From positions 1 to 12,388 of the forward strand of contig JAFDJF010000302.1 of the NCBI GenBank assembly GCA_019307645.1: a DNA stretch of 12,388 nt. Direction: 5' to 3'. This document shows, piece after piece, positions 1-8,879 of the stretch (position 1 is its first letter; each line of letters starts with the position of its first letter). Source of the stretch: Deltaproteobacteria bacterium (GTDB taxonomy: Bacteria; Desulfobacterota; DSM-4660; Desulfatiglandales; Desulfatiglandaceae). Made by a program: the position numbers and the translations under genes. The notes below the pieces were generated by a model, which worked only from the letters and a program-made list of their open reading frames with translations, did no database searches and was not told where the DNA came from.

Positions 1-143
1 GTGCCCATCCATAAATGGTCTTTTTGTCCAATATCTGCGTTATGCTCAAAAAATAATCCTCGGAATATCAACTATATGCCTGCGGTTATTTTTTTCGCAT
101 GCCTTGATCTTGAATAAAAATCCTCATTTATGGATGGACACTA
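1..143 (+). repeat. Family A palindromic element, copy 1 (window edge)
   Basis: This element of about 145 bp is bounded by complementary ends: GTGCCCATCCATAAATG on the left and CATTTATGGATGGACAC on the right. Inside is a second stem (ATGC..AAAAAAT against ATTTTTT..GCAT) enclosing a 33-bp core at 55-87 that begins AATCCTCGGAATATCAAC and ends GCCTGCGGTT. The core is identical to the reverse complement of 9951-9983 and matches 25 of 33 positions at 6642-6674. Copy 2 starts with TA before GTGCCC, so this copy probably begins just outside the window. There is no coding capacity. I do not recognise it as a named element. Confidence 0.85.
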
Positions 144-498
144 ACTAATAACCAGCGGCCCTCTTGAGGACCATTTCTGGATGAAAACTAACTGATCTTT
201 TTTCAGAGATCAAGAAATAATGCTCTACTCAGGTTGTTAGGTTCACGGTTCAGCGGTTCAGAGGTTGTGGATCAACCGTGAACCGTTGAACCCTGAACAA
301 CCTAAATTACATCAGGTGTAAGGTATAAGGAAAGCGGTTCGGGGTAGACGGTATCATGAAAAAGTACTGCGCTATATACCGATTACAATACGGCTTATTC
401 ATTGACACGCTGATTGACTGGGGCTATGATATGGTCCATTGCGATGAGCCACATCAAAACTTTTTTCTGTTGTGCGCTCTATTTTTTTGGGTGACTCA
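144..498. other. Gene-poor leader region
   Basis: Apart from the heptamer hairpin at 231-304 and its extension to about 341, I see no supported gene here. A 60-codon open frame (356-538) has no family resemblance, no convincing ribosome binding site, and runs into the family B palindrome, so I treat it as chance. A small stem, TGATCT (193-198) with AGATCA (207-212), is not followed by a T tract and is not called a terminator. Confidence 0.5.
231..304. repeat. Inverted pair of degenerate heptamer arrays (GGTTCAN type)
   Basis: The left array reads in steps of seven from 240: GGTTCAC, GGTTCAG, CGGTTCA, GAGGTTG. The right array from 273 reads CAACCGT, GAACCGT, TGAACCC, TGAACAA and is roughly the reverse complement of the left, closing on AGGTTGTT/AACAACCT. 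The two arms are almost adjacent, so the whole unit can fold into one imperfect hairpin. It continues at 314-341 as another seven-step run (AGGTGTA, AGGTATA, AGGAAAG, CGGTTCG). Confidence 0.7.
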
Positions 499-690
499 AC
501 CCCAACGTTGCATAAAATTTGAGTTCAAAACGCTCTAGATGAGGTCAGCAAGGGACGTTTGGCCATTTTCAAGGACGAAGGCGTATTGAGCATACGGTGA
601 GGTCTTGAAAATTGGACAAACGTTTCTTGATGGCCTTATATAGAGCGAGCGTAGCGCTTTTGGGCCAAAGATTTATGCAACGTTGGGGTC
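499..690. repeat. Family B long palindrome, copy 1
   Basis: Terminal arms CCCCAACGTTGCATAAA (500-516) and TTTATGCAACGTTGGGG (671-687) are exact reverse complements. Inside, the left half from 531 (CGCTCTAGATGAGGTCAGC, then ACGTTTGGCCATTTTCAAG) pairs imperfectly with the right half ending at about 646 (CTTGAAAATTGGACAAACGT, then TTGATGGCCTTATATAGAGCG). The apex lies near 577-600. The element is thus one long imperfect hairpin of about 190 nt. It shares only its terminal arm with the copy at 2119-2299. No transposase is present, so a MITE-like origin is an inference. Confidence 0.75.
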
Positions 691-747
691 AACGCTGTGG
701 TTTTTGATCGTTTCGAGAACAATTGAGATAAGGAGAACCCCAAGCGC

Positions 748-933
748 ATGAAATTGCTGTTCTGCCTGATAGGGCTTGTACTCTTTGTTGAAGGTCTTCC
801 CTACTTTATCTCTCCCGGTAAGATGAAGAAATGGATGTTAACCATCCAGGAAATCCCGAATCCGCATCTCAGGACCATGGGGCTCATTGCGATGGCTCTG
901 GGCCTCTTGATAGCCTATTTCTTCAAAGAATAA
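748..933 (+). CDS. DUF2065 family (YjeT-like) small membrane protein
   Basis: This 61-residue protein has two predicted membrane segments (about residues 2-19 and 42-58) separated by a short basic, amphipathic linker. The pattern is an N-terminal hydrophobic helix with VEGLPYFISP, then KMKKW, a short LR motif and a second helix ending in a charged tail. It matches the DUF2065 family, whose E. coli member YjeT has about 65 residues. Its function is not established. A purine-rich AAGGAGA lies around 730-735, about 12 bases before the ATG, which is slightly long spacing but usable. It lies between the family B palindrome and queA and is separated from queA by 116 bp, so co-transcription is possible but unproven. 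Family assignment is from memory of the pattern, without a profile search. Confidence 0.8.
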   Translation: MKLLFCLIGLVLFVEGLPYFISPGKMKKWMLTIQEIPNPHLRTMGLIAMALGLLIAYFFKE

Positions 934-939
934 AATCAG

Positions 940-968
940 TTGACTTTAAAATGGTTCTTGTCTAACGT
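940..968 (+). promoter_or_regulatory. Candidate sigma70-type promoter for queA operon
   Basis: TTGACT (940-945) matches the -35 consensus at five of six positions. With a 17-bp spacer it faces TAACGT (963-968), a poor -10 matching three of six. It lies in the 116-bp gap before queA, the only gap where a promoter for the whole queuosine/Sec cluster could lie close by. The weak -10 keeps this tentative. Confidence 0.3.
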
Positions 969-1049
969 ACGCGACTTAAATCCGGATTTCGCAGTAGCCG
1001 CCGTAACAGTTTAGGGTTGTGAAACCGGGTCAGGCACTAAATTACATAG

Positions 1050-2105
1050 ATGTTCGACATAGAGGACTACAATTACGATTTGCCGCCGAGTTTGATCGCG
1101 CAGGTTCCAGTTTCAAAACGGGATCATTCCCGTTTGTTCGTGGTGGATCGTCGAAAAAAATCCTTTTCTGACTGTCATTTCTTTGATCTTCCCAAACTGC
1201 TCAAGCCGGGTGATCTCATTGTCGTAAATGATACCAGGGTTGTCCCGGCAAGGCTTTTTGGCCGTAAAGAAAGCGGAGGTCAAGTCGAAATACTGGTGCT
1301 GGAGTACCCTGACCCGGCAGATGAAGACCCTTTAACGCGCTCCTGCCTGCTGAAATCGTCCAAGCGGCCCAAAACAGGGAACCGCCTGTTTTTTGATTCC
1401 GGTGTTTCAGGACAGGTCAAAGAGGTACTGGATAACGGCCGGGTCAGGATTACATTTGAGGGGGAACGGTCCGTTGACTCTCTGCTTGAAGAAAAAGGGC
1501 ACATGCCATTGCCACCCTATATCAAGCGGGAACTCAATGGCACCCATTCCCAGCTTGACAAGCAGCGATATCAGACGGTTTATTCCAAACGGAAAGGTGC
1601 TGTGGCAGCGCCCACCGCGGGCCTTCACTTTACAGGGGATCTGATCAGGGAACTGGAACAGGCCGGAATCTCTCTGGTTCCTCTGACCCTCCATGTGGGG
1701 TACGGGACATTCCGACCCGTTCGGACAACGGATATCAGAGACCATATCCTGGGAAAGGAATCCTACAGGATTGAACCGGAGACCGCTGAAGTCATCGAGC
1801 AGACCCAAAAGAAAGGCGGGAGGGTCGTTGCCGTTGGCACCACGGTTGTACGGACCCTGGAAACAGCTGTCGATACAAACGGTTCTGTTGCTTCGGGAGA
1901 AGGGAACACCGAACTCCTTATCACGCCCGGTTTTTCTTTCAATGTGGTTGATACACTGATTACAAACTTTCATCTGCCAAAGAGTTCTCTGCTTTTCCTG
2001 GTATCGGCATTTGGGGGTCTGGAACTGATAAAAGAAGCCTACAGGCTGGCCGTTGAAAAAGGATACCGCTTTTACAGCTACGGGGATGCCATGCTGATTG
2101 TGTGA
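1050..2105 (+). CDS. queA: S-adenosylmethionine:tRNA ribosyltransferase-isomerase QueA
   Basis: QueA transfers and isomerises the ribosyl moiety of S-adenosylmethionine onto preQ1 at tRNA position 34, giving epoxyqueuosine in the cytoplasm. At 351 residues it is full length (E. coli about 356). Family signatures appear in order: DYNYDLPPSLIAQVP with RDHSRL near the N terminus, GDLIVVNDTRVVPARLFG at about residues 54-71, GAVAAPTAGLHFT at about 183-195, HVGYGTFRPV at about 216-225, GGRVVAVGTTVVRTLE in the 250s-270s, NFHLPKSSLLFLVSAFGG in the 300s and a C-terminal YRFYSYGDAMLI. The ATG at 1050 fits the family N terminus, although only a weak GTCAGG-like sequence precedes it. It is followed by tgt, the usual partner, but a family B palindrome separates the two. 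I see no damage to the frame. Confidence 0.97.
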   Translation: MFDIEDYNYDLPPSLIAQVPVSKRDHSRLFVVDRRKKSFSDCHFFDLPKLLKPGDLIVVNDTRVVPARLFGRKESGGQVEILVLEYPDPADEDPLTRSCLLKSSKRPKTGNRLFFDSGVSGQVKEVLDNGRVRITFEGERSVDSLLEEKGHMPLPPYIKRELNGTHSQLDKQRYQTVYSKRKGAVAAPTAGLHFTGDLIRELEQAGISLVPLTLHVGYGTFRPVRTTDIRDHILGKESYRIEPETAEVIEQTQKKGGRVVAVGTTVVRTLETAVDTNGSVASGEGNTELLITPGFSFNVVDTLITNFHLPKSSLLFLVSAFGGLELIKEAYRLAVEKGYRFYSYGDAMLIV

Positions 2106-2118
2106 AGGCAAAGGTTTA

Positions 2119-3403
<1,285 letters not shown>

Positions 3404-3407
3404 AAAA

Positions 3408-3414
3408 AGGAGGT
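3408..3414 (+). promoter_or_regulatory. Strong ribosome binding site of yajC
   Basis: AGGAGGT lies six bases before the yajC ATG, directly after the tgt stop codon. It is the only near-perfect Shine-Dalgarno sequence in the window; queA, tgt, secF and the TPR gene all have weak ones, so yajC may be translated more strongly than its neighbours. Confidence 0.75.
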
Positions 3415-3420
3415 TTTAAA

Positions 3421-3744
3421 ATGGATGTTTTGGCTTACGCAATGGGAACCGGGGGTTCGGGCTCTTCAGGAGGAGAAGGTGCAGGCTTCATTTCCTTTGT
3501 CCCTCTGCTTCTTATGTTCGCGATCTTTTATTTTCTGCTCATCAGACCCCAGCAGAAAAAATCCAAGCAACACAGGGAATTGCTTGGCGCCTTAAAAAAG
3601 GGAGACAAGGTTGTCAGCTCGGGCGGACTCCATGGTACTGTGACCGGCCTGACGGATGATGCGGTGACCATGGAGATCGCCCCCAAGGTGAGGGTAAAGG
3701 TCTCAAGAGGTTCTATCTCCGCTGTTGTGGCCAAGGGCCAATAA
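3421..3744 (+). CDS. yajC: Preprotein translocase subunit YajC
   Basis: YajC is the small membrane partner of SecD and SecF in the accessory complex of the Sec translocon. The 107-residue product has a glycine/serine-rich N terminus (residues 9-22), one membrane helix at about 23-42 ending in the family motif LIRPQQKKSKQH, and a small cytoplasmic domain with the typical LKKGDKVVSSGGLHGTVTG and a short beta-rich tail (VTMEIAPKVRVKVSRGSI). Length and layout match the family (E. coli 110 residues). The gene is 17 bases after tgt and 28 bases before the preferred secD start, so the three are almost certainly one transcript. Confidence 0.96.
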   Translation: MDVLAYAMGTGGSGSSGGEGAGFISFVPLLLMFAIFYFLLIRPQQKKSKQHRELLGALKKGDKVVSSGGLHGTVTGLTDDAVTMEIAPKVRVKVSRGSISAVVAKGQ

Positions 3745-3760
3745 ACTCAAAAACTCGTTC

Positions 3761-3766
3761 AGGGAG
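3761..3766 (+). promoter_or_regulatory. Ribosome binding site deciding the secD GTG start
   Basis: AGGGAG sits six bases before the GTG at 3773. It supports that codon over the in-frame TTG at 3725, which lies inside yajC and would add 16 non-conserved residues before the first membrane helix. Confidence 0.55.
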
Positions 3767-3772
3767 CAGCAA

Positions 3773-5377
3773 GTGTCAAAAAACTTAGTTTGGCGGGCAG
3801 CAATTGGCTTATTCGCGATTTTGATGGCATTTATTTACCTCACCCCTTCTCTCACCGATGAGCTCCCATCATGGTGGGCCAGCATCCTGCCTCAGGACAA
3901 AATTCATCTCGGCCTCGACCTTCAGGGTGGTATGCATCTTGTGCTGGAAGTACAGTCCTTAAAAGCCGTGGAAAGCCACCTTGAAAGAGTCGTGGAAGAG
4001 CTGAAACACGATTTCCGAAAAAGCAAGATGAGATACCTGAAACTGGTACGCCATGGCACCAGGGAGGTTAGCGTTACATTAATCAGGGAAGAAGACAGTG
4101 ACAAGTTCAAAAACATGGCGGAAGCCAATTACCCTGATTTCGAGATGACGACAGTATCGAAAAGAGATGGGAAGCCATTCTTCAGCCTTGTTCTGCGTGA
4201 CGAACCAGTGACCCGAATAAAAAAAATGGCCGTGGACCAGGCCCTGGAGACAATCCGGAACAGAATTGATCAGTTTGGCGTCAGTGAACCGGACATCAGA
4301 CCACAGGAAAACGACAGGATCCTTATCCAGCTGCCCGGGGTCAAAGACCCGAAGAGAGCCATGGACCTCATCGGCAAGACCGCCTTTTTGGAATTCAAAC
4401 TGGTGGATGATGAATACAGTGTTGAGGATGCACTGAAGGGAAACATCCCGCCTGGACATGAGATCCTTTACCAGTACACTAGAGACCCGAAGACCGGCCT
4501 CCAGATGAAAACCACCCCTTTTCTGTTGAAAAAGAGGGCTCTTCTTACAGGGGAGTATATAACCGATGCCAGGGTTCAAATCGACAACCGGGACAATACA
4601 CCCTATGTTTCTCTTTCATTCAACTCCAGGGGCGCAAAACTATTTGAGCGGGTTACCGGAGAAAACATCAGGAAAAGGCTGGCCATTGTCCTTGACAACA
4701 AAGTTAATTCTGCGCCTGTAATCCAGGATAGAATCTCCGGTGGGAAAGCTCAGATTTCCGGGCGTTTTACCATGGAGGACGCGCGTGATCTGGCCATTGT
4801 CCTGAGGGCAGGCGCCCTGCCTGCACCGGTCAAGATTATTGAGGAAAGGACCGTGGGGCCTTCTCTCGGAAAAGACTCAATTGAAAAGGGCCGCAAGTCC
4901 ATGATCATCGGCGGCATTCTGGTTCTCATATTCATGATGATTTATTACAATCTGTCCGGCATCATTGCTGATCTGGCCCTATCGCTGAATATTCTGTTTA
5001 TTATGGCGGGCCTTGCCTTTTTTGGCGCCACGCTGACCCTTCCCGGGATCGCCGGGATGATCCTCACCATTGGTATGGCGGTTGACGCCAATGTATTGAT
5101 TTTTGAACGCATCCGCGAAGAACTGCGGCTGGGCAAGACGCCTCGATCCGCCATTGAGGGAGGATTCTCAAAGGCATTGGTTACGATTATTGATGCAAAC
5201 GTCACGACACTGATCGCTGCACTGGTATTGTTCCAGTTTGGGACCGGTCCTGTCAGAGGATTTGCGGTTACGCTCAGCATTGGTATCGTAGGAAGTCTGT
5301 TTACAGCAATGTTTCTGTCCAGAATCATCTTTGACTATCTGTATGTGTATAAGAGGATAAAAAAAATCAGCATTTAA
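3773..5377 (+). CDS. secD: Protein translocase subunit SecD
   Basis: SecD works with SecF and uses the proton motive force to help complete protein export through SecYEG. With the GTG start at 3773 the protein has 534 residues: membrane helix 1 at about 6-25, the hallmark HLGLDLQGGMHLVLEV at about 46-61, a large periplasmic P1 region (about 62-375, including DIRPQENDRILIQLPGV and TGEYITDARVQ), then a cluster of five membrane helices carrying GMAVDANVLIFERIREEL (from about residue 434). The frame opens farther upstream at a TTG (3725) that overlaps yajC, but AGGGAG at 3761-3766 with six-base spacing and the normal N terminus (short basic stretch, then helix 1) favour the GTG. It is intact. secF follows after 139 bp containing a hairpin element. 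Confidence 0.96.
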   Translation: MSKNLVWRAAIGLFAILMAFIYLTPSLTDELPSWWASILPQDKIHLGLDLQGGMHLVLEVQSLKAVESHLERVVEELKHDFRKSKMRYLKLVRHGTREVSVTLIREEDSDKFKNMAEANYPDFEMTTVSKRDGKPFFSLVLRDEPVTRIKKMAVDQALETIRNRIDQFGVSEPDIRPQENDRILIQLPGVKDPKRAMDLIGKTAFLEFKLVDDEYSVEDALKGNIPPGHEILYQYTRDPKTGLQMKTTPFLLKKRALLTGEYITDARVQIDNRDNTPYVSLSFNSRGAKLFERVTGENIRKRLAIVLDNKVNSAPVIQDRISGGKAQISGRFTMEDARDLAIVLRAGALPAPVKIIEERTVGPSLGKDSIEKGRKSMIIGGILVLIFMMIYYNLSGIIADLALSLNILFIMAGLAFFGATLTLPGIAGMILTIGMAVDANVLIFERIREELRLGKTPRSAIEGGFSKALVTIIDANVTTLIAALVLFQFGTGPVRGFAVTLSIGIVGSLFTAMFLSRIIFDYLYVYKRIKKISI

Positions 5378-5425
5378 AAACGGTGATTGCTGCCTGTATT
5401 TTTTGGGGGAAATGCACAGGTATCC

Positions 5426-5481
5426 CATCTAAGGGTTCGCGCAAAAATAAATTCGCATTTTTGCGCGAGCCCTAAGACGGG
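5426..5481. repeat. Family C short hairpin element, copy 1 (between secD and secF)
   Basis: AGGGTTCGCGCAAAAA on the left pairs with TTTTTGCGCGAGCCCT on the right around a loop of about ten bases (TAAATTCGCA). Flanking CCCATCTA and TAAGACGGG extend the stem almost perfectly to 5426-5481. The same unit recurs at 9607-9650. There is no T tract after the stem, so it is not a normal intrinsic terminator. Its place inside the secD-secF gap suggests transcript processing or partial attenuation, which is inference. Confidence 0.8.
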
Positions 5482-5516
5482 CACTCAATAATTATAACAA
5501 CGTGTTGGGGTAATAA

Positions 5517-6566
5517 ATGGAGTTCATTAAACCCGGGATTAACATTGATTTTATTGGAAAACGAAAAATTGCATTCGTGTTTTCCGCCATGATGGTTCTC
5601 GCAACCGTTTTCCTGCTCATCTGGAGAGGCGGACCGAATTACGGCGTTGATTTTTCAGGCGGTGTGTTGGTGCAGATCCAACTGGATCAGAAACGAACGC
5701 CGGCCGAAATCAGAAAGGCGCTTAAACCGGTTCAGCTTGAGGACAGCATCATTCAGGAATTCGGGGAAGAAGGTCAGTTTGAGTATCTGATTCGGATCAG
5801 AAAAACAGACGTCGAGCTGACAGGTTTGAGTGAAAAAGTAAAACAGGCCCTGATGCTGGAATTCGGTCAGACCGTTGAAATGAGGCGAGTAGAAATGGTG
5901 GGACCGAAGGTGGGCGAAGACCTGAGGCAGAAGGCGCTGTTTGCAATCTTCTACGCCATCCTCTTCATTGCAATCTATATCTCGGGACGATTCGAACTCA
6001 AGTGGTTAATGAGCATCGTCCTTGCCGTGTCACTGGCCCTTGTTGTCACCATCGCTTCCGGCTTTGGCATGAGCGTCACCTGGCTCATCTTTATCGCCAT
6101 GATCGTAACCCTCGGGCTGTGCTGGTTCCTGAAACTGAAATATGCCCTGGGAGCCATTGTTGCACTTATTCACGATGTGCTCATAACGATTGGGGCCTTT
6201 GCCTTGACAAACACGGAAATCTCTCTTTCCATCATTGCCGCGATCCTCACAATTGTGGGATATTCTCTCAATGACACCATTATTGTCTTTGATAGAATCA
6301 GGGAAAACCTGAGACGTTTCCGGAGGCGCCCATTTGAAGAGGTCATGAATGCCAGCATCAATGAGACCCTGAGCCGGACCATCCTCACATCCACCACGAC
6401 ACTCGTTGTTGTTCTGGCCCTTTATCTCCTGGGCGGTAGCGTAATCCATGATTTTGCTTTTGCAATATTGATCGGAATCATCGTTGGAACCTATTCTTCC
6501 GTCTTTGTTGCCAGCCCGGTTCTGTTGATCTGGGAAAGCACGATTGCCAATAAAGGCAAGGGCTAG
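5517..6566 (+). CDS. secF: Protein translocase subunit SecF with extra membrane segment pair
   Basis: This is the partner of SecD in the proton-driven export complex. The 349-residue protein has helix 1 at about 16-36, the family motif NYGVDFSGGVLVQIQL at 41-56, a periplasmic P4 region to about 135, and the C-terminal helices with YALGAIVALIHDVLITIGAF (about 209-228) and GYSLNDTIIVFDRIRENLRR (248-267). It is longer than E. coli SecF (about 323). Between RFELKW (158-163) and LKLKYALGAI (206-214), normally a single continuous RFEW-RFALGA-like junction, about 44 extra residues form two hydrophobic helices (about 165-183 and 187-205). An even number of added helices would keep the topology. The start has a weak GGGG, seven bases upstream. 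All signature motifs are kept, so it is probably functional. Confidence 0.95.
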   Translation: MEFIKPGINIDFIGKRKIAFVFSAMMVLATVFLLIWRGGPNYGVDFSGGVLVQIQLDQKRTPAEIRKALKPVQLEDSIIQEFGEEGQFEYLIRIRKTDVELTGLSEKVKQALMLEFGQTVEMRRVEMVGPKVGEDLRQKALFAIFYAILFIAIYISGRFELKWLMSIVLAVSLALVVTIASGFGMSVTWLIFIAMIVTLGLCWFLKLKYALGAIVALIHDVLITIGAFALTNTEISLSIIAAILTIVGYSLNDTIIVFDRIRENLRRFRRRPFEEVMNASINETLSRTILTSTTTLVVVLALYLLGGSVIHDFAFAILIGIIVGTYSSVFVASPVLLIWESTIANKGKG

Positions 6567-6585
6567 GCATTCAATCAGGCTTAAC

Positions 6586-6730
6586 TAGTGCCCGAACGAA
6601 AACTGTCTTTTTCACCAATATCTGCGTCAGATAAAAATTTTAATCCTCAAAATACTTAATGTATTCCTGCGGTTAAAATTTTGATCTTCCTTGATCTTGA
6701 CGAAAAATCCTAGTTTTCGTTCAGACACTA
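6586..6730 (+). repeat. Family A palindromic element, copy 2
   Basis: It begins 19 bases after the secF stop. The outer ends are TAGTGCCCGAACGAAAACT and AGTTTTCGTTCAGACACTA, complementary apart from two G-T type positions. The inner stem is AGATAAAAATTTT against AAAATTTTGATCTT around the core 6642-6674. The outer arm sequence is unrelated to that of copies 1 and 3, but the spacing of stems, core and the conserved strings CACCAATATCTGCGTCAGA and CCTTGATCTTGA are the same. It sits where a terminator for the queA-secF transcript would be expected. Confidence 0.87.
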
Positions 6731-6811
6731 TCGAATCACGCTAAAGACGTGACCGATGGGCAAGAATTTCGAATGATGAAAGAAGGAATTTTGTCAATTA
6801 TGTAAAAGGTA

Positions 6812-6919
6812 TTAACCACAAAGGTCGCTAAGAAACGCTAAGGCATATAACTTTTCAATCTCATCCTCAGTCATAAACTTGGCGTCAATTGGCGTTCTTG
6901 CCGGTAACAAATCAATCAT
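6812..6919 (-). pseudogene. Possible C-terminal gene remnant
   Basis: A 35-residue open frame on the minus strand reads MIDLLPARTPIDAKF followed by MTEDEIEKLYALAFLSDLCG and a stop. Upstream on that strand the frame runs into low-complexity heptamer sequence (6940-6974), so no full gene is present. The charged, well-structured composition suggests a decayed tail of a real protein, but I do not recognise the family. It could equally be chance. Confidence 0.25.
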
Positions 6920-6939
6920 AGAGCGAAGCGATTCCTTAC

Positions 6940-6974
6940 TTCTACATTCTACATTCGTTATTCGATATTCTGCG
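6940..6974. repeat. Degenerate heptamer array (TTCTACA type)
   Basis: Five consecutive units of seven bases: TTCTACA, TTCTACA, TTCGTTA, TTCGATA, TTCTGCG, followed by GTTC. This is the same seven-base period as the arrays at 231-341, 8885-9114 and 10976-11160 but with a different unit. I see no inverted partner nearby. Confidence 0.55.
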
Positions 6975-7079
6975 GTTCAAAATACTTCCCGCATGGTAAC
7001 AATTCCGGATATTTGAGCTTATTGAGAATCATTAATTTAACCCATTTGACTGACTACTGACACTACCAAAGATTGAATA

Positions 7080-8879
7080 TTGCTGCAAAAGCAAAAAAGA
7101 CAACCACGTTCCACCAGATCGGTCTATTTAAAGGGCCTGCTGGTGATGATTGTTCTCGCCTCCGGCTGGTGGCTCTGGCGAGGACTGTACCCGCCCGACC
7201 CCAGACTAAATTCCATACTGCTGCGCATAAATCATGAACCCCGGCAAATCCTGCCCGGGGAGCCTATCAATTTTCACTCAAGCGATAAAGTCCGGATCCT
7301 CGAAATCTCTACCAATATCCTCTGGAACCTGAATGTTCGTCTGGTATCAGAAGGCTTTGATGTCAACGCACTCAGGCATGAGGATGTAAGACTTTCTTCG
7401 CTCCTGCCGGAACAGAATATTTTTGATCACTATAAGTTCCGGGTCCTGGTTAAATATCGCAACAAGAATCTGGGGCACAATGACTGGGATATCCAGCCAT
7501 ATGCCGAGGACTGGCTGGAAAAGGCGAACGGGACCATAAACGACGAACAGAGAATAGCTGTTCTCGAACATGGCCTCCGGATTCTGCCTGAAGACAGCCA
7601 CATCTGGCGCAGGCTCCTTGACGAATACAAATCGCAAAAGCATTGGAAACGGGCAGCCTCCATGCTTGAGCAAACAGCAGAAAAAGATCCGAATCAGAAG
7701 ATACTCTCCGAACTGCTGGAGGTATACGCCGCCATGTCCAGCAAGGAGAAAATCATTTCGGTCTTGAATAAGCTTATCGAGTTTGACCCGCAAAACCTGA
7801 ATTTAAGGCTCCAGTTGGCAGAGATCCTGGAGGAGAGCAAGAAGTACAAGTCCGCCATAAAACATTATGAACAACTGGTAAAACGGGTTGATAAAAATGA
7901 CAGACTGCCTATCTATAAACGCCTCGGGTATCTCTATACAAAAACATGGCATTACCATAAAGCCATTGTCTATTACCTCAAGGCAATAGAATTAGACAAA
8001 AAAGATGCAAATCTCTACTATAACTTGTCGTATTTATATGATAAAATCAAAGAGAAAGAAAAATCCTATTATTATCTGGAAAAAGCCGCAGGCTTGAAGC
8101 CGAAAGATTCGGAAAGCCGTCTGGTACTGGCACAGAGGCTTATCAAAAAAGGAGACCTCAAAAAGGCCGAAAAATACATCTCAGAGGTCTTGAAGAAAAA
8201 ACCTTCCTCCCTCGAGGCCCTGCTGTTAAAGGCCCGAATTGCGGAAAAACAGGGAAAAAAGCATGAATTAGAGAAGATTTACAGAAAAGTCCTTCGGCTT
8301 GACCCGAAAAATGAGACCGTATTGTATAATCTTGGTGTCCTCAACTACGAATCAGGTGATCTGAAGGCCAGTCTGTCCTATTTCACAAAGTATCTCAAAA
8401 GCCACCCGAAGGACGTATCGGCCCACGAGGTTGTTTTCGACATTTACAAAAAGCAGAAAAATGAAGAGATGGCCTTTAAAAAGGCAGAAATCATTGTTAA
8501 GCTGGATCCGAAAAAGATTGATCTTTATCATTTCATGTTCAATTACCTGAACAGCAGGGGCGATTATAAAGAACTCATCCCTATCCTGGAGCAGGGAATA
8601 AAATCCAACCCCAAGCAGACTGATCTCAGAGAGCAGCTTCTGTTTGCCTATCTCAAGACCGGGAAGGAAGACCTGGCACTTAATCAAATGGATGAAATCC
8701 TCAAGACCAGGCCGAATGATGTGGGTTTGCTGCTCCAAAAGGCCCGCCTGCTGGAAAAGCAGGAAAAATACTCTGACGCGCTGGAAGTCTACAAAAAAAT
8801 TATCTCCCTGTCCCCGGACAATGAAGCGGCAGAAGAAGGCTATCTCAGGCTTAGATTGAAGGGGGTCCGGAACAACTAA
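7080..8879 (+). CDS. Membrane-anchored TPR-repeat protein of unknown role
   Basis: This 599-residue protein starts at TTG 7080. A stop at 7074-7076 closes the frame just upstream, and the first ATG codon lies inside the membrane helix, so TTG is the best start although no clear ribosome binding site precedes it. A basic N terminus (KQKRQPR) precedes one membrane helix at about 18-35, followed by a non-repeat domain (about 40-145), then about a dozen degenerate tetratricopeptide repeats from 155 to 590. Typical helix pairs are YLKAIELDKKDANLYYNLS (299-317) and YRKVLRLDPKNETVLYNLG (401-419). The middle is unusually rich in lysine. Positive residues inside the first helix suggest that the TPR part faces the periplasm. 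TPR domains bind partner proteins; the partner is unknown. It lies after the Sec cluster but is separated from it by 513 bp, so it is probably an independent unit. Confidence 0.85.
   Translation: MLQKQKRQPRSTRSVYLKGLLVMIVLASGWWLWRGLYPPDPRLNSILLRINHEPRQILPGEPINFHSSDKVRILEISTNILWNLNVRLVSEGFDVNALRHEDVRLSSLLPEQNIFDHYKFRVLVKYRNKNLGHNDWDIQPYAEDWLEKANGTINDEQRIAVLEHGLRILPEDSHIWRRLLDEYKSQKHWKRAASMLEQTAEKDPNQKILSELLEVYAAMSSKEKIISVLNKLIEFDPQNLNLRLQLAEILEESKKYKSAIKHYEQLVKRVDKNDRLPIYKRLGYLYTKTWHYHKAIVYYLKAIELDKKDANLYYNLSYLYDKIKEKEKSYYYLEKAAGLKPKDSESRLVLAQRLIKKGDLKKAEKYISEVLKKKPSSLEALLLKARIAEKQGKKHELEKIYRKVLRLDPKNETVLYNLGVLNYESGDLKASLSYFTKYLKSHPKDVSAHEVVFDIYKKQKNEEMAFKKAEIIVKLDPKKIDLYHFMFNYLNSRGDYKELIPILEQGIKSNPKQTDLREQLLFAYLKTGKEDLALNQMDEILKTRPNDVGLLLQKARLLEKQEKYSDALEVYKKIISLSPDNEAAEEGYLRLRLKGVRNN

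Larger units (their letters stand above)
6731..7079. other. Gene-free gap before the TPR gene
   Basis: This stretch has no supported intact gene. It holds a heptamer run at 6940-6974 and a short open frame on the minus strand (6812-6919), both listed separately. The string ACCACAAAGGTCGCTAAGAAA (from 6814) looks like the degenerate repetitive filler common between genes in this window. I found no convincing promoter or ribosome binding site for the TPR gene. Confidence 0.5.

Noticed and set aside
193..212. TGATCT/AGATCA stem as terminator
   Set aside because: Six-base stem with no following T tract and no gene upstream in the window.
356..538. 60-codon + strand open frame
   Set aside because: No family resemblance, no ribosome binding site worth the name, and its end lies in a repeated palindrome arm.
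302..1047. CTAAATTACAT found at 302-312 and 1037-1047
   Set aside because: Eleven AT-rich bases only, with no extension; probably chance or shared repeat debris.
1407..2111. 234-codon minus-strand open frame opposite queA
   Set aside because: It is the antisense shadow of a clearly conserved queA; its translation has no recognisable domain.
3725..3772. Upstream TTG start for secD overlapping yajC
   Set aside because: Adds 16 non-conserved residues; the GTG at 3773 has a better-placed ribosome binding site and the usual SecD N terminus.
6586..6730. Intrinsic terminator after secF
   Set aside because: The stem is long but interrupted and lacks a terminal T tract; it belongs to the family A repeat. 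A termination role is possible but not shown.
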